Source of the DNA: Thermohalobaculum sp039185235
GTDB lineage: Bacteria > Pseudomonadota > Alphaproteobacteria > Rhodobacterales > Rhodobacteraceae
DNA length: 24,983 bases
Assembly (NCBI GenBank): GCA_039185235.1
Contig: JBCDAS010000017.1
Location: 1 to 24,983 of the forward strand
Direction: 5' to 3'
Shown: positions 1 to 6,744 of the stretch, piece after piece
Layout: each line of letters starts with the position of its first letter
Numbering within the stretch: position 1 is the first letter of the stretch
The notes under the pieces: generated by a model
The model's input: only the letters and a program-made list of their open reading frames with translations
Databases searched by the model: none
What the model was told of the DNA's origin: nothing
Made by a program: the position numbers and the translations under genes

Positions 1-519
1 GCGCCTTTCGAGCTCAGCTATGACAGGGCGCTGATCCAGCCCGGCCGGATTTATGTGCTGAAAGCGGAAGTGGTCGATGGGCGCGAGACGATCTACAGCT
101 CCCGCGCCGGGTTTCCGGTGCGCGCCTCGGGCTTTGATCAGCGCCCGGATATCTTCATGGAGCCCTATGAGCCCACGGTGACGATCCGCTCGCCGGTTGG
201 TTATCAGTGGCGGCTGACCCGGCTGAAAGGGGAAAAGCCCTTTGGCTTTACCAAGTCAAAGATCCTGTTCGATGAGAGCGGTTCGGCCAGTGGGAATACC
301 GGCTGCAATCCGTTTCGGGCCAATTACTTGGTCGATGGTGATCGGTTGAGTTTTGAGGAGATGGCTGTCGGCAAGCGCGGATGCACATCCGATGTGCTGA
401 AACGCGAGCGCAGTTTTGTGAGCCTGATGCGCCAAGTCACCCGGTTTGAGCGCCAGGAAGATGTGCTCTATCTGATCGATAAGAACGGCCTGGAACTCAT
501 GCGGTTCGATCGCGAGTGA
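1..519 (+). CDS. YbaY/META-domain lipoprotein, 3' part (5' end outside window)
   Basis: The reading frame is open from base 1, so the gene begins before the window; a GTG at 55 is internal and not a credible start. The first ~40 visible residues (PFELSYDRALIQPGRIYVL, then an SSRAGFPV segment) resemble the YbaY/YscW-type lipoprotein domain, a small beta-sandwich. From about base 205 a META/HslJ domain follows: YQW, then SGNTGCNPF, LSF, a conserved Cys in KRGCTSD, and a terminal GLELMRF strand. This YbaY-META pairing is known in proteobacterial envelope lipoproteins. The signal peptide and lipobox would lie upstream and cannot be seen. The function is not established; META-domain proteins are linked to envelope stress and heat or novobiocin tolerance in E. 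coli HslJ. The family call is good; the role is inference. Confidence 0.8.
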   Translation, partial: APFELSYDRALIQPGRIYVLKAEVVDGRETIYSSRAGFPVRASGFDQRPDIFMEPYEPTVTIRSPVGYQWRLTRLKGEKPFGFTKSKILFDESGSASGNTGCNPFRANYLVDGDRLSFEEMAVGKRGCTSDVLKRERSFVSLMRQVTRFERQEDVLYLIDKNGLELMRFDRE

Positions 520-530
520 CAACCGCCAAA

Positions 531-604
531 GGGCCGCGCGCTCCCCTGAGAGACCTGGCTCTTGAGGGCAACGCCCGGACAGCCCACCCACCCGCGCGCG
601 GCCC
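531..604. repeat. Palindromic repeat element, copy 1 (intergenic)
   Basis: This is a 74-bp segment with perfect 11-bp inverted ends, GGGCCGCGCGC at 531-541 and GCGCGCGGCCC at 594-604. Just inside lie TCCCCTGAGAG (542-552) and CCCACCCACCC (583-593). The outer 22 bases at each end match a second copy at 22559-22631 with one substitution per side, and those two changes compensate each other in the stem. The middle 30 bases are not conserved. It lies between the stop of the lipoprotein gene and the stop of the convergent DUF937 gene, so it could also act as a terminator. No target duplication is obvious. Confidence 0.75.
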
Positions 605-615
605 ATTGGCTAAGC

Positions 616-1218
616 TCAGCGCATGATTTTCTCGAGAATATCATCGAGCGGGGAGCCATCACCATCGCCATCCAGCATCCGCCCAAGATCGCCAAGATCG
701 GGCCCGCCGCCCGACCCGCGCCCAAGGAAGGCGCCGATCACGCCCATGATCCCGGTGCTGGCGCCGCCGCTCATGAAACCGCGCATCACACCCTGGAGCA
801 TGTCATCGGGCGCGCCGCGCTGCAGACCTCCTTGCATCATCGCCGCGAGGGAGGGCAGGATCTCGGCCGCTTGAGCGGTCTCTAGATCGGCCCGCTCGGC
901 GGCTGCTTCGCTAAAGGCTTGGCGCGCATCGGAGGAGCCCAGGATTTCTTCTAAGAACCTGTTGCCTTCGGCCTGTGCCTCAGGTGTTGCGGCTTGCGCC
1001 GGATCGTCCAGATAGCGCGTGCTCGCCTCACCCATCAATTGGTTCATGATCGCGTCCAGACCCCCCGATTGTGCCCGGCGCTTGACTCCGCCGGAGATGG
1101 CCGGGGCCAGCATCTCGGCCAGGCCATTGACCTGATTTGCATCCATCCCAAACTTCTGGGCGAGCGCGCCCAGACCGGAGCCGCCCTGGGCTTGTTGCAG
1201 AACTGCGAGCAGTGACAC
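616..1218 (-). CDS. DUF937 (YidB-like) protein
   Basis: A 200-residue protein with the features of the DUF937/YidB-like family: an N-terminal MSLLAVLQQAQGG helix, a glycine-rich GLGALAQKFG segment, GLAEMLAPAISGGVKRRAQ and a long Ala/Gln-rich middle. The C-terminal third is rich in Gly and Asp (GFMSGGASTGIMGVIGAFLG, then GDGDGSPLDDILEKIM), as is common in this family. The start is GTG at 1216-1218, supported by GGGAGG about 8 bases upstream; the downstream product begins exactly at the family's usual N-terminus. No signal peptide or clear membrane helix is present. The function is unknown. It is transcribed toward the lipoprotein gene, and the repeat at 531-604 separates the two 3' ends. Confidence 0.8.
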   Translation of the reverse strand: MSLLAVLQQAQGGSGLGALAQKFGMDANQVNGLAEMLAPAISGGVKRRAQSGGLDAIMNQLMGEASTRYLDDPAQAATPEAQAEGNRFLEEILGSSDARQAFSEAAAERADLETAQAAEILPSLAAMMQGGLQRGAPDDMLQGVMRGFMSGGASTGIMGVIGAFLGRGSGGGPDLGDLGRMLDGDGDGSPLDDILEKIMR

Positions 1219-1334
1219 TTGGATCCTCCCTAGAACTCTGGAAGTGTATCATTGAAATTTGCCGGTGATGCGGCGATTGCAGGTGGACGCGCTTTCGGGC
1301 ACTAAGGCGGAGCTTGTTTCTCTGCCGAGGTTCC

Positions 1335-2264
1335 ATGCTTCAGTCTCACGAGATTACCTTTTCCGGTCGGGCCGTCCAGTTCGATCGCGCAACCCATTTG
1401 CGCCGGATCTCCGGGGACTTACTGGAGCATCGCCGCGCGGCGCTGTTGCCGTTTTGGCGCGAGAAGCTGTTGTTCGATGTATCGGGCGAGGTGCCTTCTC
1501 TGGGTTGGGTGCCGCCCTTGAAGGATTATCTGGAATTGGCGCCGGATGGGGCTGTGTTCCTCGGCATGTCAGGCGAGACGCCTTGCTTCACCGCGGATTT
1601 CTCGGATCTGGACGAAGACGCCGCCAAGGTCGCGTTTTCAGAAGGGTTTAAATTCATCGATCTGCGCTCGGTTGCGGGAGAGTTGATCCCCTCCTCGGCA
1701 ACGCTGGCGGCGACCGCCAAAGGGGTTTTGTCCTGGCACGCAACGCATCGGTTCTGCTCGCGCTGCGGCGATCCGACAGTCCAAGATGATGGCGGCTGGC
1801 GGCGGCGCTGTCTGTCTTGCGGGGCGTTGCATTTCCCACGGACCGATCCGGTGGTGATCATGCTGGTGCTGCGCGGGGATCAAGCTTTGTTGGGGCGGCA
1901 ATCGCAATGGCCCAAGGGGCTCTATTCGCTGCTGGCGGGTTTTATGGAGCCCGGAGAGACGATCGAGGATGCGGTGCGTCGAGAAACCTTTGAGGAGGCC
2001 GGTGTCGACGTTGGGCGGGTGCGTTATCTCGCCTGCCAGCCCTGGCCGTTTCCAGCTTCGCTGATGATCGGCTGTGTGGCCGAGGCATTGGGGACGAAAC
2101 TCACCATCGATCACGAGGAATTGGAAGACGCGCAATGGGTCAGCCGGACCAAGATGGCGGTGATCCTCCAGGGCGAGCATCCGAGCTTTGCCGCCCCGCG
2201 CAAGGACGCGATTGCCAGTTCGATCCTCTCGGCCTGGGTTGCCGGAGAGGTTGGGAGGTTTTGA
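1335..2264 (+). CDS. nudC: NADH pyrophosphatase NudC (Nudix hydrolase)
   Basis: A 309-residue protein. NudC hydrolyses NAD(H) to NMN(H) and AMP and removes NAD caps from RNA. After an N-terminal beta domain comes a four-cysteine zinc ribbon (FCSRCG and CLSCG, about residues 145-165). The Nudix box follows as GFMEPGETIEDAVRRE plus TFEEAGV, matching GX5EX7REUXEEXGU. The NudC signature downstream is QPWPFPASLMIG (usually SQPWPFPxSLM; here the first residue is Cys). The ATG at 1335 is chosen because GAGG sits 5 bases upstream; an in-frame TTG at 1314 lacks support. The stop overlaps the next gene's ATG by one base (TGATG), so the two genes are probably translationally coupled. Confidence 0.95.
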   Translation: MLQSHEITFSGRAVQFDRATHLRRISGDLLEHRRAALLPFWREKLLFDVSGEVPSLGWVPPLKDYLELAPDGAVFLGMSGETPCFTADFSDLDEDAAKVAFSEGFKFIDLRSVAGELIPSSATLAATAKGVLSWHATHRFCSRCGDPTVQDDGGWRRRCLSCGALHFPRTDPVVIMLVLRGDQALLGRQSQWPKGLYSLLAGFMEPGETIEDAVRRETFEEAGVDVGRVRYLACQPWPFPASLMIGCVAEALGTKLTIDHEELEDAQWVSRTKMAVILQGEHPSFAAPRKDAIASSILSAWVAGEVGRF

Positions 2265-2743
2265 TGCAGGAATCTCTCGATCCCAAAGAGCTGCGCCAAG
2301 CGCTGGGCCGGTTTGCGACAGGCGTGACGATCGTGACAGCAATCGACGAAAAGGGCGCGCCGGTCGGGTTTACGGCAAATTCCTTTACCTCGGTTTCGCT
2401 GGATCCTCCGCTCCTGCTGGTATGCTTGGCGCATAAGGCTTTTAGCTATCGAACCTTCCGCCAGGCGGAGAGCTTTGTGGTCAATGTCCTCGCGGCAGAC
2501 CAGGAGGCGACTGCGATGCGGTTTGCGACACGGGGTGCGGACAAATTCGGGGATATCGCTTGGGAGGCCGGAGTGATGGGCGCACCAATGCTGCCGGATT
2601 GCCTGGCACAGTTCGATTGCGCGATGCATCAGCGGGTGATGGCGGGCGATCATGACATCCTAATGGGTCGGGTGATCGGCTTCACCTATAATGAAGGCTC
2701 CGCGCTGGTCTATCACTCGGGCAGTTTCCGTTCGCTCGGCTAA
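2264..2743 (+). CDS. Flavin reductase-like domain protein
   Basis: A 159-residue single-domain protein of the flavin reductase-like (FMN-binding split barrel) family. These enzymes use NAD(P)H to reduce FMN or FAD, usually to supply a partner monooxygenase. Family hallmarks are LRQALGRFATGVTIVTA at the N-terminus, the FTANSFTSVSLDPPLLLVCL segment that lines the flavin site, and FVVNVLAADQE. The C-terminus has GRVIGFTYNEGSALVYHSG. The ATG at 2264 overlaps the nudC stop and has GGGAGG five bases upstream. No monooxygenase partner is present, so the substrate or partner is unknown. It is convergent with the TerB-J gene. Confidence 0.9.
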   Translation: MQESLDPKELRQALGRFATGVTIVTAIDEKGAPVGFTANSFTSVSLDPPLLLVCLAHKAFSYRTFRQAESFVVNVLAADQEATAMRFATRGADKFGDIAWEAGVMGAPMLPDCLAQFDCAMHQRVMAGDHDILMGRVIGFTYNEGSALVYHSGSFRSLG

Positions 2744-2768
2744 ATTCCAAAGCCCAACCGAAGGGCAA

Positions 2769-2838
2769 GCGTCCCTGGGCCCTGACGGGCCTACGGCGGG
2801 CAAAGCCCGCCACCCATGCGAGGCATGGGCAGGGACGC
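2769..2838. repeat. Cloverleaf-forming palindromic element between convergent genes
   Basis: A perfect 9-bp outer stem (GCGTCCCTG 2769-2777 with CAGGGACGC 2830-2838) encloses three perfect hairpins. Arm 1 is GGCCC/GGGCC with loop TGAC (2778-2791). Arm 2 is GGCGGGC/GCCCGCC with loop AAA (2795-2811). Arm 3 is CCCATGC/GCATGGG with loop GAG (2813-2829). The junction contains only TAC (2792-2794) and one A (2812). All 28 pairs are Watson-Crick. It is not a tRNA: there is no T-loop motif or proper anticodon arm. It lies between two converging 3' ends, so a bidirectional terminator, a REP-like repeat or an RNA element are all possible. No second copy was seen in the window. Confidence 0.75.
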
Positions 2839-2945
2839 CCAGCGCTTAGCTCAGAGTTGTGCGAGGGCAGTCCGACTGGGGCCAATGCGCCCGAGAGGGC
2901 GCCAAGTATAGGTGTATGCGGGCCTTGGCCCGCATTCCGTTTGGT

Positions 2946-3629
2946 TCAAGATTCGGCTGGTGAGCGAAGCAGGGTTTCATAGGCCGTGTTAATCGCTGCC
3001 AGCCTTTGTTCGGCGAATTTTCGGGCCTCCTCCGGCAACCCCCGTGCGATCATCTGATCGGGGTGGAGCTCTCGCACCAGTTGGCGATAGTGCCGCCTGA
3101 TCTCCTCGGCGCTCGCTTTTGGATCCACGCCGAGGATCTCATGGGGGTCGTTCAGATCCGCAATATGGCGTGCCCGGATCTGGCGCAACTCTTCTGGGCT
3201 GATCTGGAAGATCTCCGCCACCCGCAAGAGATAGGCACTCTCGCCCGGATGAAACTCACCATCCGCCGCTGCTATATAGATCAACCCCTCGATCAAGTCG
3301 CGCAGCACAACAGGCCGGTCTTCGAACATCCGCGCCACTTGGCGTGCATAGGTTTCGAACCCAGCGACCTCGGTTCGGGCGAGGTTATAGATCTGCGCCG
3401 CGCGCCGCTCCTCCTCCTTGGGCACATGAAAGACCTGCCGGAAGGCGGCGATCTCGTCCCTGGTCACCCGCCCATCCGCCTTGGCCATCTTCGCGCCCAG
3501 GGCAATCACGGCGATGGTGAAGGCGACCGTATCCTCGGGCTTTCGCGTCAGCTTCTCAAAGACAGCCGAAAGCGGCTCGCCCTTCGCAAGGCTCGAAATC
3601 GACTCCCAAATGCGCGTCCAGACTGACAT
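2946..3629 (-). CDS. TerB-like plus J-domain (DjlA-like) co-chaperone
   Basis: A 227-residue protein. Residues ~25-145 are a TerB-like helical domain (FTIAVIALGAKMAKADGRVT, later IYIAAADGEFHPGES), with the two acidic ADG repeats typical of this fold. Residues ~160-225 form a J-domain: DPHEILGVDPKASAEEIRRH, then the diagnostic HPD in RELHPDQM, ending AAINTAYETLL. The J-domain would stimulate DnaK ATPase activity. Unlike E. coli DjlA, no N-terminal membrane helix is seen, so it is probably cytosolic. This short TerB-J layout is common in alphaproteobacteria. The ATG start is preceded by AAGGATC, a modest ribosome site. The PAT-like acetyltransferase lies 53 bases upstream on the same strand and may share its transcript. 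Confidence 0.88.
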   Translation of the reverse strand: MSVWTRIWESISSLAKGEPLSAVFEKLTRKPEDTVAFTIAVIALGAKMAKADGRVTRDEIAAFRQVFHVPKEEERRAAQIYNLARTEVAGFETYARQVARMFEDRPVVLRDLIEGLIYIAAADGEFHPGESAYLLRVAEIFQISPEELRQIRARHIADLNDPHEILGVDPKASAEEIRRHYRQLVRELHPDQMIARGLPEEARKFAEQRLAAINTAYETLLRSPAES

Positions 3630-3682
3630 GCGCGGATCCTTATCTGGATCTAATCCCTGAAACTATTAAAAAATGAGACCGC

Positions 3683-4210
3683 TCAAAGCTCGCGAACCAT
3701 AAACACCAAATCCAACCAGCGCTCGAATTTGAAGCCCACTTGCGAGAGGCGCCCGACCTCCTGAAAGCCCAGTTTTTGATGCAGGCCGAGGCTGCCTTCC
3801 TGATCGGCCGAAATGCCGCCCACCATCCGGTGCAACCCATCCGCTTTGGCCTGTTCGATCAGGCGCTGAACCAGGCCCGTGGCGACGCCTTTTCGCCGGT
3901 GGCCCGGGCGCACATAGACCGAATGCTCGACCGTAAAGCGATAGCCATCGCCATTGCGAAACGCAGTATAGCCCGCGACACCGATGACTTCGTCGGCTTG
4001 CTCGGCGACGAAAACCGGATAGCCCGAGCCGGTGCGGTCGACCACCCATTTGGCCATGTATTCCTGGGACCGTGGTGTCTCGGACCACGAGGCCGTGCTG
4101 GTTTCAATCTCATGATTTACGATCTCGGTCAGCGAGGCGAGATCGCTTGACCGCGCCGGGCGCAGGCGAAGCGCGTTAGGGACGGTCGCCGCCACGGCGT
4201 GGATGCGCAT
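3683..4210 (-). CDS. GNAT N-acetyltransferase, phosphinothricin/methionine sulfoximine acetyltransferase-like
   Basis: A 175-residue GNAT enzyme that should transfer acetyl from acetyl-CoA to an amino group. It resembles the PAT/Bar/MnaT subfamily: LRPARSSDLASLTEIVNHEI near the N-terminus, then STASWSETPRS. The acetyl-CoA motif A is VYVRPGHRRKGVATGLV. The C-terminus has GSLGLHQKLGFQEVG followed by GFKFERWLDLVFM, the usual PAT-type ending. In free-living bacteria these enzymes typically acetylate methionine sulfone/sulfoximine or related amines, and the exact substrate cannot be read from sequence. The ATG at 4210 has only a weak ribosome site and lies inside a possible small ORF (4176-4313), so translation may be coupled. 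Confidence 0.88.
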   Translation of the reverse strand: MRIHAVAATVPNALRLRPARSSDLASLTEIVNHEIETSTASWSETPRSQEYMAKWVVDRTGSGYPVFVAEQADEVIGVAGYTAFRNGDGYRFTVEHSVYVRPGHRRKGVATGLVQRLIEQAKADGLHRMVGGISADQEGSLGLHQKLGFQEVGRLSQVGFKFERWLDLVFMVREL

Positions 4211-4313
4211 TGTCTCGGACCCTGATGCGAATAGGCTGCGCCTCTGGCTCCTGCCGCGAACAGATCAGATAAGTCGCGAAGCCCAGGACGATTGCGCCGA
4301 TTGCAAGAAGCAT
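4176..4313 (-). CDS. Candidate small single-pass membrane protein
   Basis: A 45-codon frame beginning MLLAIGAIVLGFATYLIC, one hydrophobic helix of about 17 residues, followed by a polar, Arg-rich tail. A clear GGGAGA lies six bases upstream of the ATG. It runs 35 bases into the start of the PAT-like acetyltransferase in another frame. It could be a true small membrane protein or a leader peptide that couples translation of the acetyltransferase. I do not recognise a family. Only the ribosome site and hydrophobic segment support it. Confidence 0.35.
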   Translation of the reverse strand: MLLAIGAIVLGFATYLICSRQEPEAQPIRIRVRDNAHPRRGGDRP

Positions 4314-4409
4314 CTGAATTCTCCCACTATCCAGTTGCAAGAGTAGACCTCTCGGAACACAAGGTCGAGTCGAAATGTGATAAACTTTAGGATTAGAGGG
4401 GGGTTTGGC

Positions 4410-4619
4410 ATGCAATTTGTGGTGTTCGCGGGCGCCGGACTGTCCTGTCTTGGCATTGGCCTCCTGATTTGGTGCATGTTGCGCGCCAATCGGCTGCGCG
4501 GCAGCGACCCGGCCGAGGCCGAGCCGGCGCTGCGCAGCCTGATCCTTCTCAACATGGCGGGCGTTGGTTTGGGCTTCTTCGGCCTGGCCATAGTGATCGC
4601 TGGCCTGCTGCTGGGCTGA
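4410..4619 (+). CDS. Small two-helix inner-membrane protein, unknown function
   Basis: A 69-residue protein with two predicted membrane helices: residues ~3-24 (FVVFAGAGLSCLGIGLLIWC) and ~46-68 (LNMAGVGLGFFGLAIVIAGL). The short linker carries LRGSDPAEAEPALR. The ATG at 4410 is preceded by a purine-rich GAGGGGGGT; a GTG at 4377 in the same frame is less likely. The stop is two bases before the ATG of the MOSC gene, so both are probably co-transcribed. The family is not recognised. Confidence 0.7.
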   Translation: MQFVVFAGAGLSCLGIGLLIWCMLRANRLRGSDPAEAEPALRSLILLNMAGVGLGFFGLAIVIAGLLLG

Positions 4620-4621
4620 GC

Positions 4622-5116
4622 ATGGCCGAGCTTGCCGATCTCACCAGCCGGTTTGCCTGCCCCGGAACGCTCCGCTGGATCGGCATCCGCCCGGCGCGCC
4701 ACCAACGGATGGCCGAACTCGAGCGCACCGAGATCCTGGCCACCGGCCTCGCTGGCGATCACCGGGCGCGTCCGGGCAAACGCGCCGTCAGCCTCTTGCA
4801 ATGGGAGCATCTGGCTGTGATCGCAGCGCTTGTTGGGCGCGAGACCGTCGCACCCAGCACCCTGCGCCGCAACCTCGTGATCTCGGGCATCAACCTGCTC
4901 GGCCTGCGCAAGCGCCGGTTCTGGATCGGCACGGTGGAGCTGCAAGGCACCGGCCTCTGCGCGCCTTGCTCGCGGATGGAGGCAGCCCTCGGCCCCGGTG
5001 GCTACACGGCGATGCGCGGCCATGGCGGCATCACGGCAGAGGTGCTCGCGCCCGGCGCCATAACCCTCGGCGACAGGGTCACGCCGTGGGATGCGGATCC
5101 CCCAAGCTTCGCCTAA
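4622..5116 (+). CDS. MOSC domain-containing protein
   Basis: A 164-residue protein consisting of a MOSC domain (beta-barrel fold of the molybdenum cofactor sulfurase C-terminal region). The core is RRNLVISGINLLGLRKRRF, then VELQGTGLCAPCSRME, which contains the conserved Cys expected to bind sulfur or molybdenum cofactor. The C-terminal part has the RGHGGITAEVLAPGAI segment with a Gly-rich turn typical of small MOSC proteins. Stand-alone MOSC proteins are thought to carry sulfur or bind molybdopterin; YiiM and YcbX in E. coli reduce N-hydroxylated compounds. The ATG at 4622 is used because the homologous region starts there, directly after the upstream membrane protein gene. The specific substrate is unknown. 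Confidence 0.88.
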   Translation: MAELADLTSRFACPGTLRWIGIRPARHQRMAELERTEILATGLAGDHRARPGKRAVSLLQWEHLAVIAALVGRETVAPSTLRRNLVISGINLLGLRKRRFWIGTVELQGTGLCAPCSRMEAALGPGGYTAMRGHGGITAEVLAPGAITLGDRVTPWDADPPSFA

Positions 5117-5247
5117 AACTTCCGCACCACCGCTCGAAGCACAACACTTCTGCCTGAGGTTTGTCTCGCGCGCTGATCGCCAGCAGATAGGGTTGATTTA
5201 TGACCCGGCCATATGTCCTCTACCTGGGTAGTCTTCCGGGGGTGGCA

Positions 5248-5773
5248 ATGACCGACATCACGCTAGCACTGGTCGAGGATAGCGGGCTCGAGGATCAGCT
5301 CGAGAAGTTGCTTGACGCGCATGCGGACGGGCTCGGCTTTCCCTTCGACAACAAGCCCGTCAACCTGACCGCCCGGATTGAGGGCGCCGTTGCTGGCGGG
5401 CTCAGCGCCTATACCCTCTACGGTTGGTGCTTCATCAAACTCCTAGACCAAAATCGTTTCAACCTGAATCAGGTTGGAAAAGAATTTTGGTCCAGAGTCA
5501 TATGCTTGAGCAAAACCCTAGGATCTGATTGATCCAATCAGATCCGTTTTTGCTCTAGCCATCGTGCCGGAGCATCGAGGCAAAGGGATCGGGCGGGCGT
5601 TGATGACACGGCTTGAGGCGGAGATGCGCGGCCTCGGTGTCAAAGGCCTCTGGGTCGACACCTATGGCTACCAAGCCGAGGGGCTCTATACCGGCCTCGG
5701 TTTCACCGAATATGGACGCCTGCCCGGGCGCGTGGCCGAGGAAGATCGGATCTACTTGACCAAGTTGCTTTGA
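5248..5773 (+). pseudogene. GNAT acetyltransferase gene disrupted by a 110-bp palindromic element
   Basis: Two in-order fragments of one GNAT gene flank an insertion. The 5' part (ATG 5248, MTDITLALVEDSG) reads through AGGLSAYTLYGWCFIKLL. The 3' part resumes AIVPEHRGKGIGRALM, the acetyl-CoA binding motif A, and runs to RIYLTKLL and a TGA at 5771-5773. Deleting 112 bases (the 110-bp element plus one TA copy) rejoins the frame exactly as IKLL-AIVPEHRG, giving a normal ~136-residue acetyltransferase. The insertion is 1 modulo 3, so it shifts the frame: as it stands the 5' frame reads into the element and stops at 5532. The 3' piece could only restart at GTG 5564 and would lack the N-terminal strands. 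Loss of function is the simplest reading. Confidence 0.88.
5446..5555. mobile_element. 110-bp two-hairpin MITE-like element with TA target duplication
   Basis: The element starts GACCAAAA and ends TTTTGCTC; the inverted termini match at 7 of 8 positions and are flanked on both sides by TA (5444-5445 and 5556-5557). Hairpin 1 (5446-5492) pairs GACCAAAAT with ATTTTGGTC and CAACCTG with CAGGTTG around an AAT loop. Hairpin 2 (5508-5555) pairs GAGCAAAA with TTTTGCTC and an 11-bp GGATCTGATTG/CAATCAGATCC stem around ATC. It is much more AT-rich than the surroundings and encodes nothing. TA duplication is typical of IS630/Tc1-mariner transposition. The two-palindrome, ~110-bp layout recalls the RIME and Bru-RS repeats of Rhizobiales. 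An alternative boundary is a CTAG duplication with a 108-bp element. Confidence 0.85.
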
Positions 5774-5839
5774 GGCGCGCGGCACTCGGTGAATTGCAAC
5801 CCGCTGATCTTGCGCCAAACGGGTTGCAACTTGGCGGGA

Positions 5840-6490
5840 TCAGAAGCCAATCCGAACCCCTGCCAAGACCATATGGGCGGTCGTGTCCAGATCACTCGAG
5901 CTGCCGTCGATCGCAGTGATCTCCCCCCCGGTGGTCCCGGCAAACCGATAGCTCAGCTCTGCCGTGAGCGGGCCTGGGAAGTCATAGGCGATGCCCGCGC
6001 CGATATGGTAGGCAAAGCCGATCGTGTCGTCATTCATCACCACGCCCACACCGGCGACGCCATGATCGTCAAACGAGGTACTCGCGATCCCAACACCCCC
6101 GCCTAGGAAAACCTCCAGCGCATCCGTCACCGCGTAATCACCAAAGAGGTTGACGGTCCCGGTCACTGTCTCAGTCCTGCCAAAGGCGCTCGCGCCGCTA
6201 AACGTGCCAAGGCCGATGATCGTATGGGCATCGATGTTTGACCTCGTATAGCCGATCTCAAGCTCGGTGCGCAGATCGATACCCGGCGCGATCTTGGTGA
6301 ATTCATAGCCAGCCGCACCAGCCAGGGCATAGCCGCCTTCATACTCGTTTTCGACCCCGAGGCCGAGCACCGAGAAGTCCGTCTCACTGGTCTGCTGATA
6401 CCCCGCCCGGGCCGCGACATAAAACTGATCCGCCGCAGCCACGACGCCATAGGTCGAGAGCGCGGCCGCCAAACATACTGTCCTGATCAT
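5840..6490 (-). CDS. Outer membrane beta-barrel protein
   Basis: A 216-residue secreted protein. Residues 1-20 (MIRTVCLAAALSTYGVVAAA) are a Sec signal peptide with cleavage expected after the Ala run. The mature part alternates hydrophobic and polar residues in strand-length segments with Gly and aromatic residues (FYVAARAGYQQTSETDFSV, then GYALAGAAGYEF, VFLGGGVGIAST, IGAGIAYDF, LTAELSYRFAG). It ends VRIGF, a terminal Phe as expected for BAM recognition. It resembles the small OmpA/OmpW-like 8-stranded barrels (porin-family or Opa-like domain). The transported substrate is unknown. GGAGGT lies eight bases before the ATG, and a putative promoter with an internal palindrome is at 6523-6550. Confidence 0.88.
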   Translation of the reverse strand: MIRTVCLAAALSTYGVVAAADQFYVAARAGYQQTSETDFSVLGLGVENEYEGGYALAGAAGYEFTKIAPGIDLRTELEIGYTRSNIDAHTIIGLGTFSGASAFGRTETVTGTVNLFGDYAVTDALEVFLGGGVGIASTSFDDHGVAGVGVVMNDDTIGFAYHIGAGIAYDFPGPLTAELSYRFAGTTGGEITAIDGSSSDLDTTAHMVLAGVRIGF

Positions 6491-6522
6491 GGTGATTTAC
6501 CTCCGATTGCTGTGTGCCTGGA

Positions 6523-6550
6523 GTCTTAGTGTGTAAATTACACACGGCAA
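6523..6550 (-). promoter_or_regulatory. Putative promoter and operator of the outer membrane protein gene
   Basis: Read on the minus strand, TTGCCG (6550-6545) is a possible -35 and TAAGAC (6528-6523) a weak -10, separated by 16 bases. The spacer is almost entirely filled by an inverted repeat with 8-bp perfect arms, GTGTGTAA and TTACACAC around one central base (6529-6545). A dyad between -35 and -10 is where a repressor, for example TetR- or GntR-type, commonly binds. It sits about 35-55 bases upstream of the ATG. The regulator is not identified. Confidence 0.5.
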
Positions 6551-6744
6551 GGAAGTCAGTCCTGCATAGAGACTTAGGAGCGCCAAGATAGCCCCCGGAC
6601 AGGCCATCCCGCCGACCCTCGCCATCGCCCGCCCCCGCAGGTCGCCGCAAAGGCAGAGAGTGTCGCTTGTCAGAGAGGTCTCAGCTTGCACAGAGCCGAA
6701 GCTTTGGGCGAAGCTACAGCCCGCGCCGCCAATCGTTCGGGGAG

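Noticed and set aside
2769..2838. Cloverleaf as a tRNA gene
   Set aside because: Arm lengths, 3-4-base loops and absence of a TTC-type T-loop and anticodon loop exclude a tRNA.
5564..5773. Separate 69-residue acetyltransferase gene
   Set aside because: It begins mid-fold at motif A with no ribosome site and rejoins the upstream fragment exactly when the element is removed, so it is half of a pseudogene.
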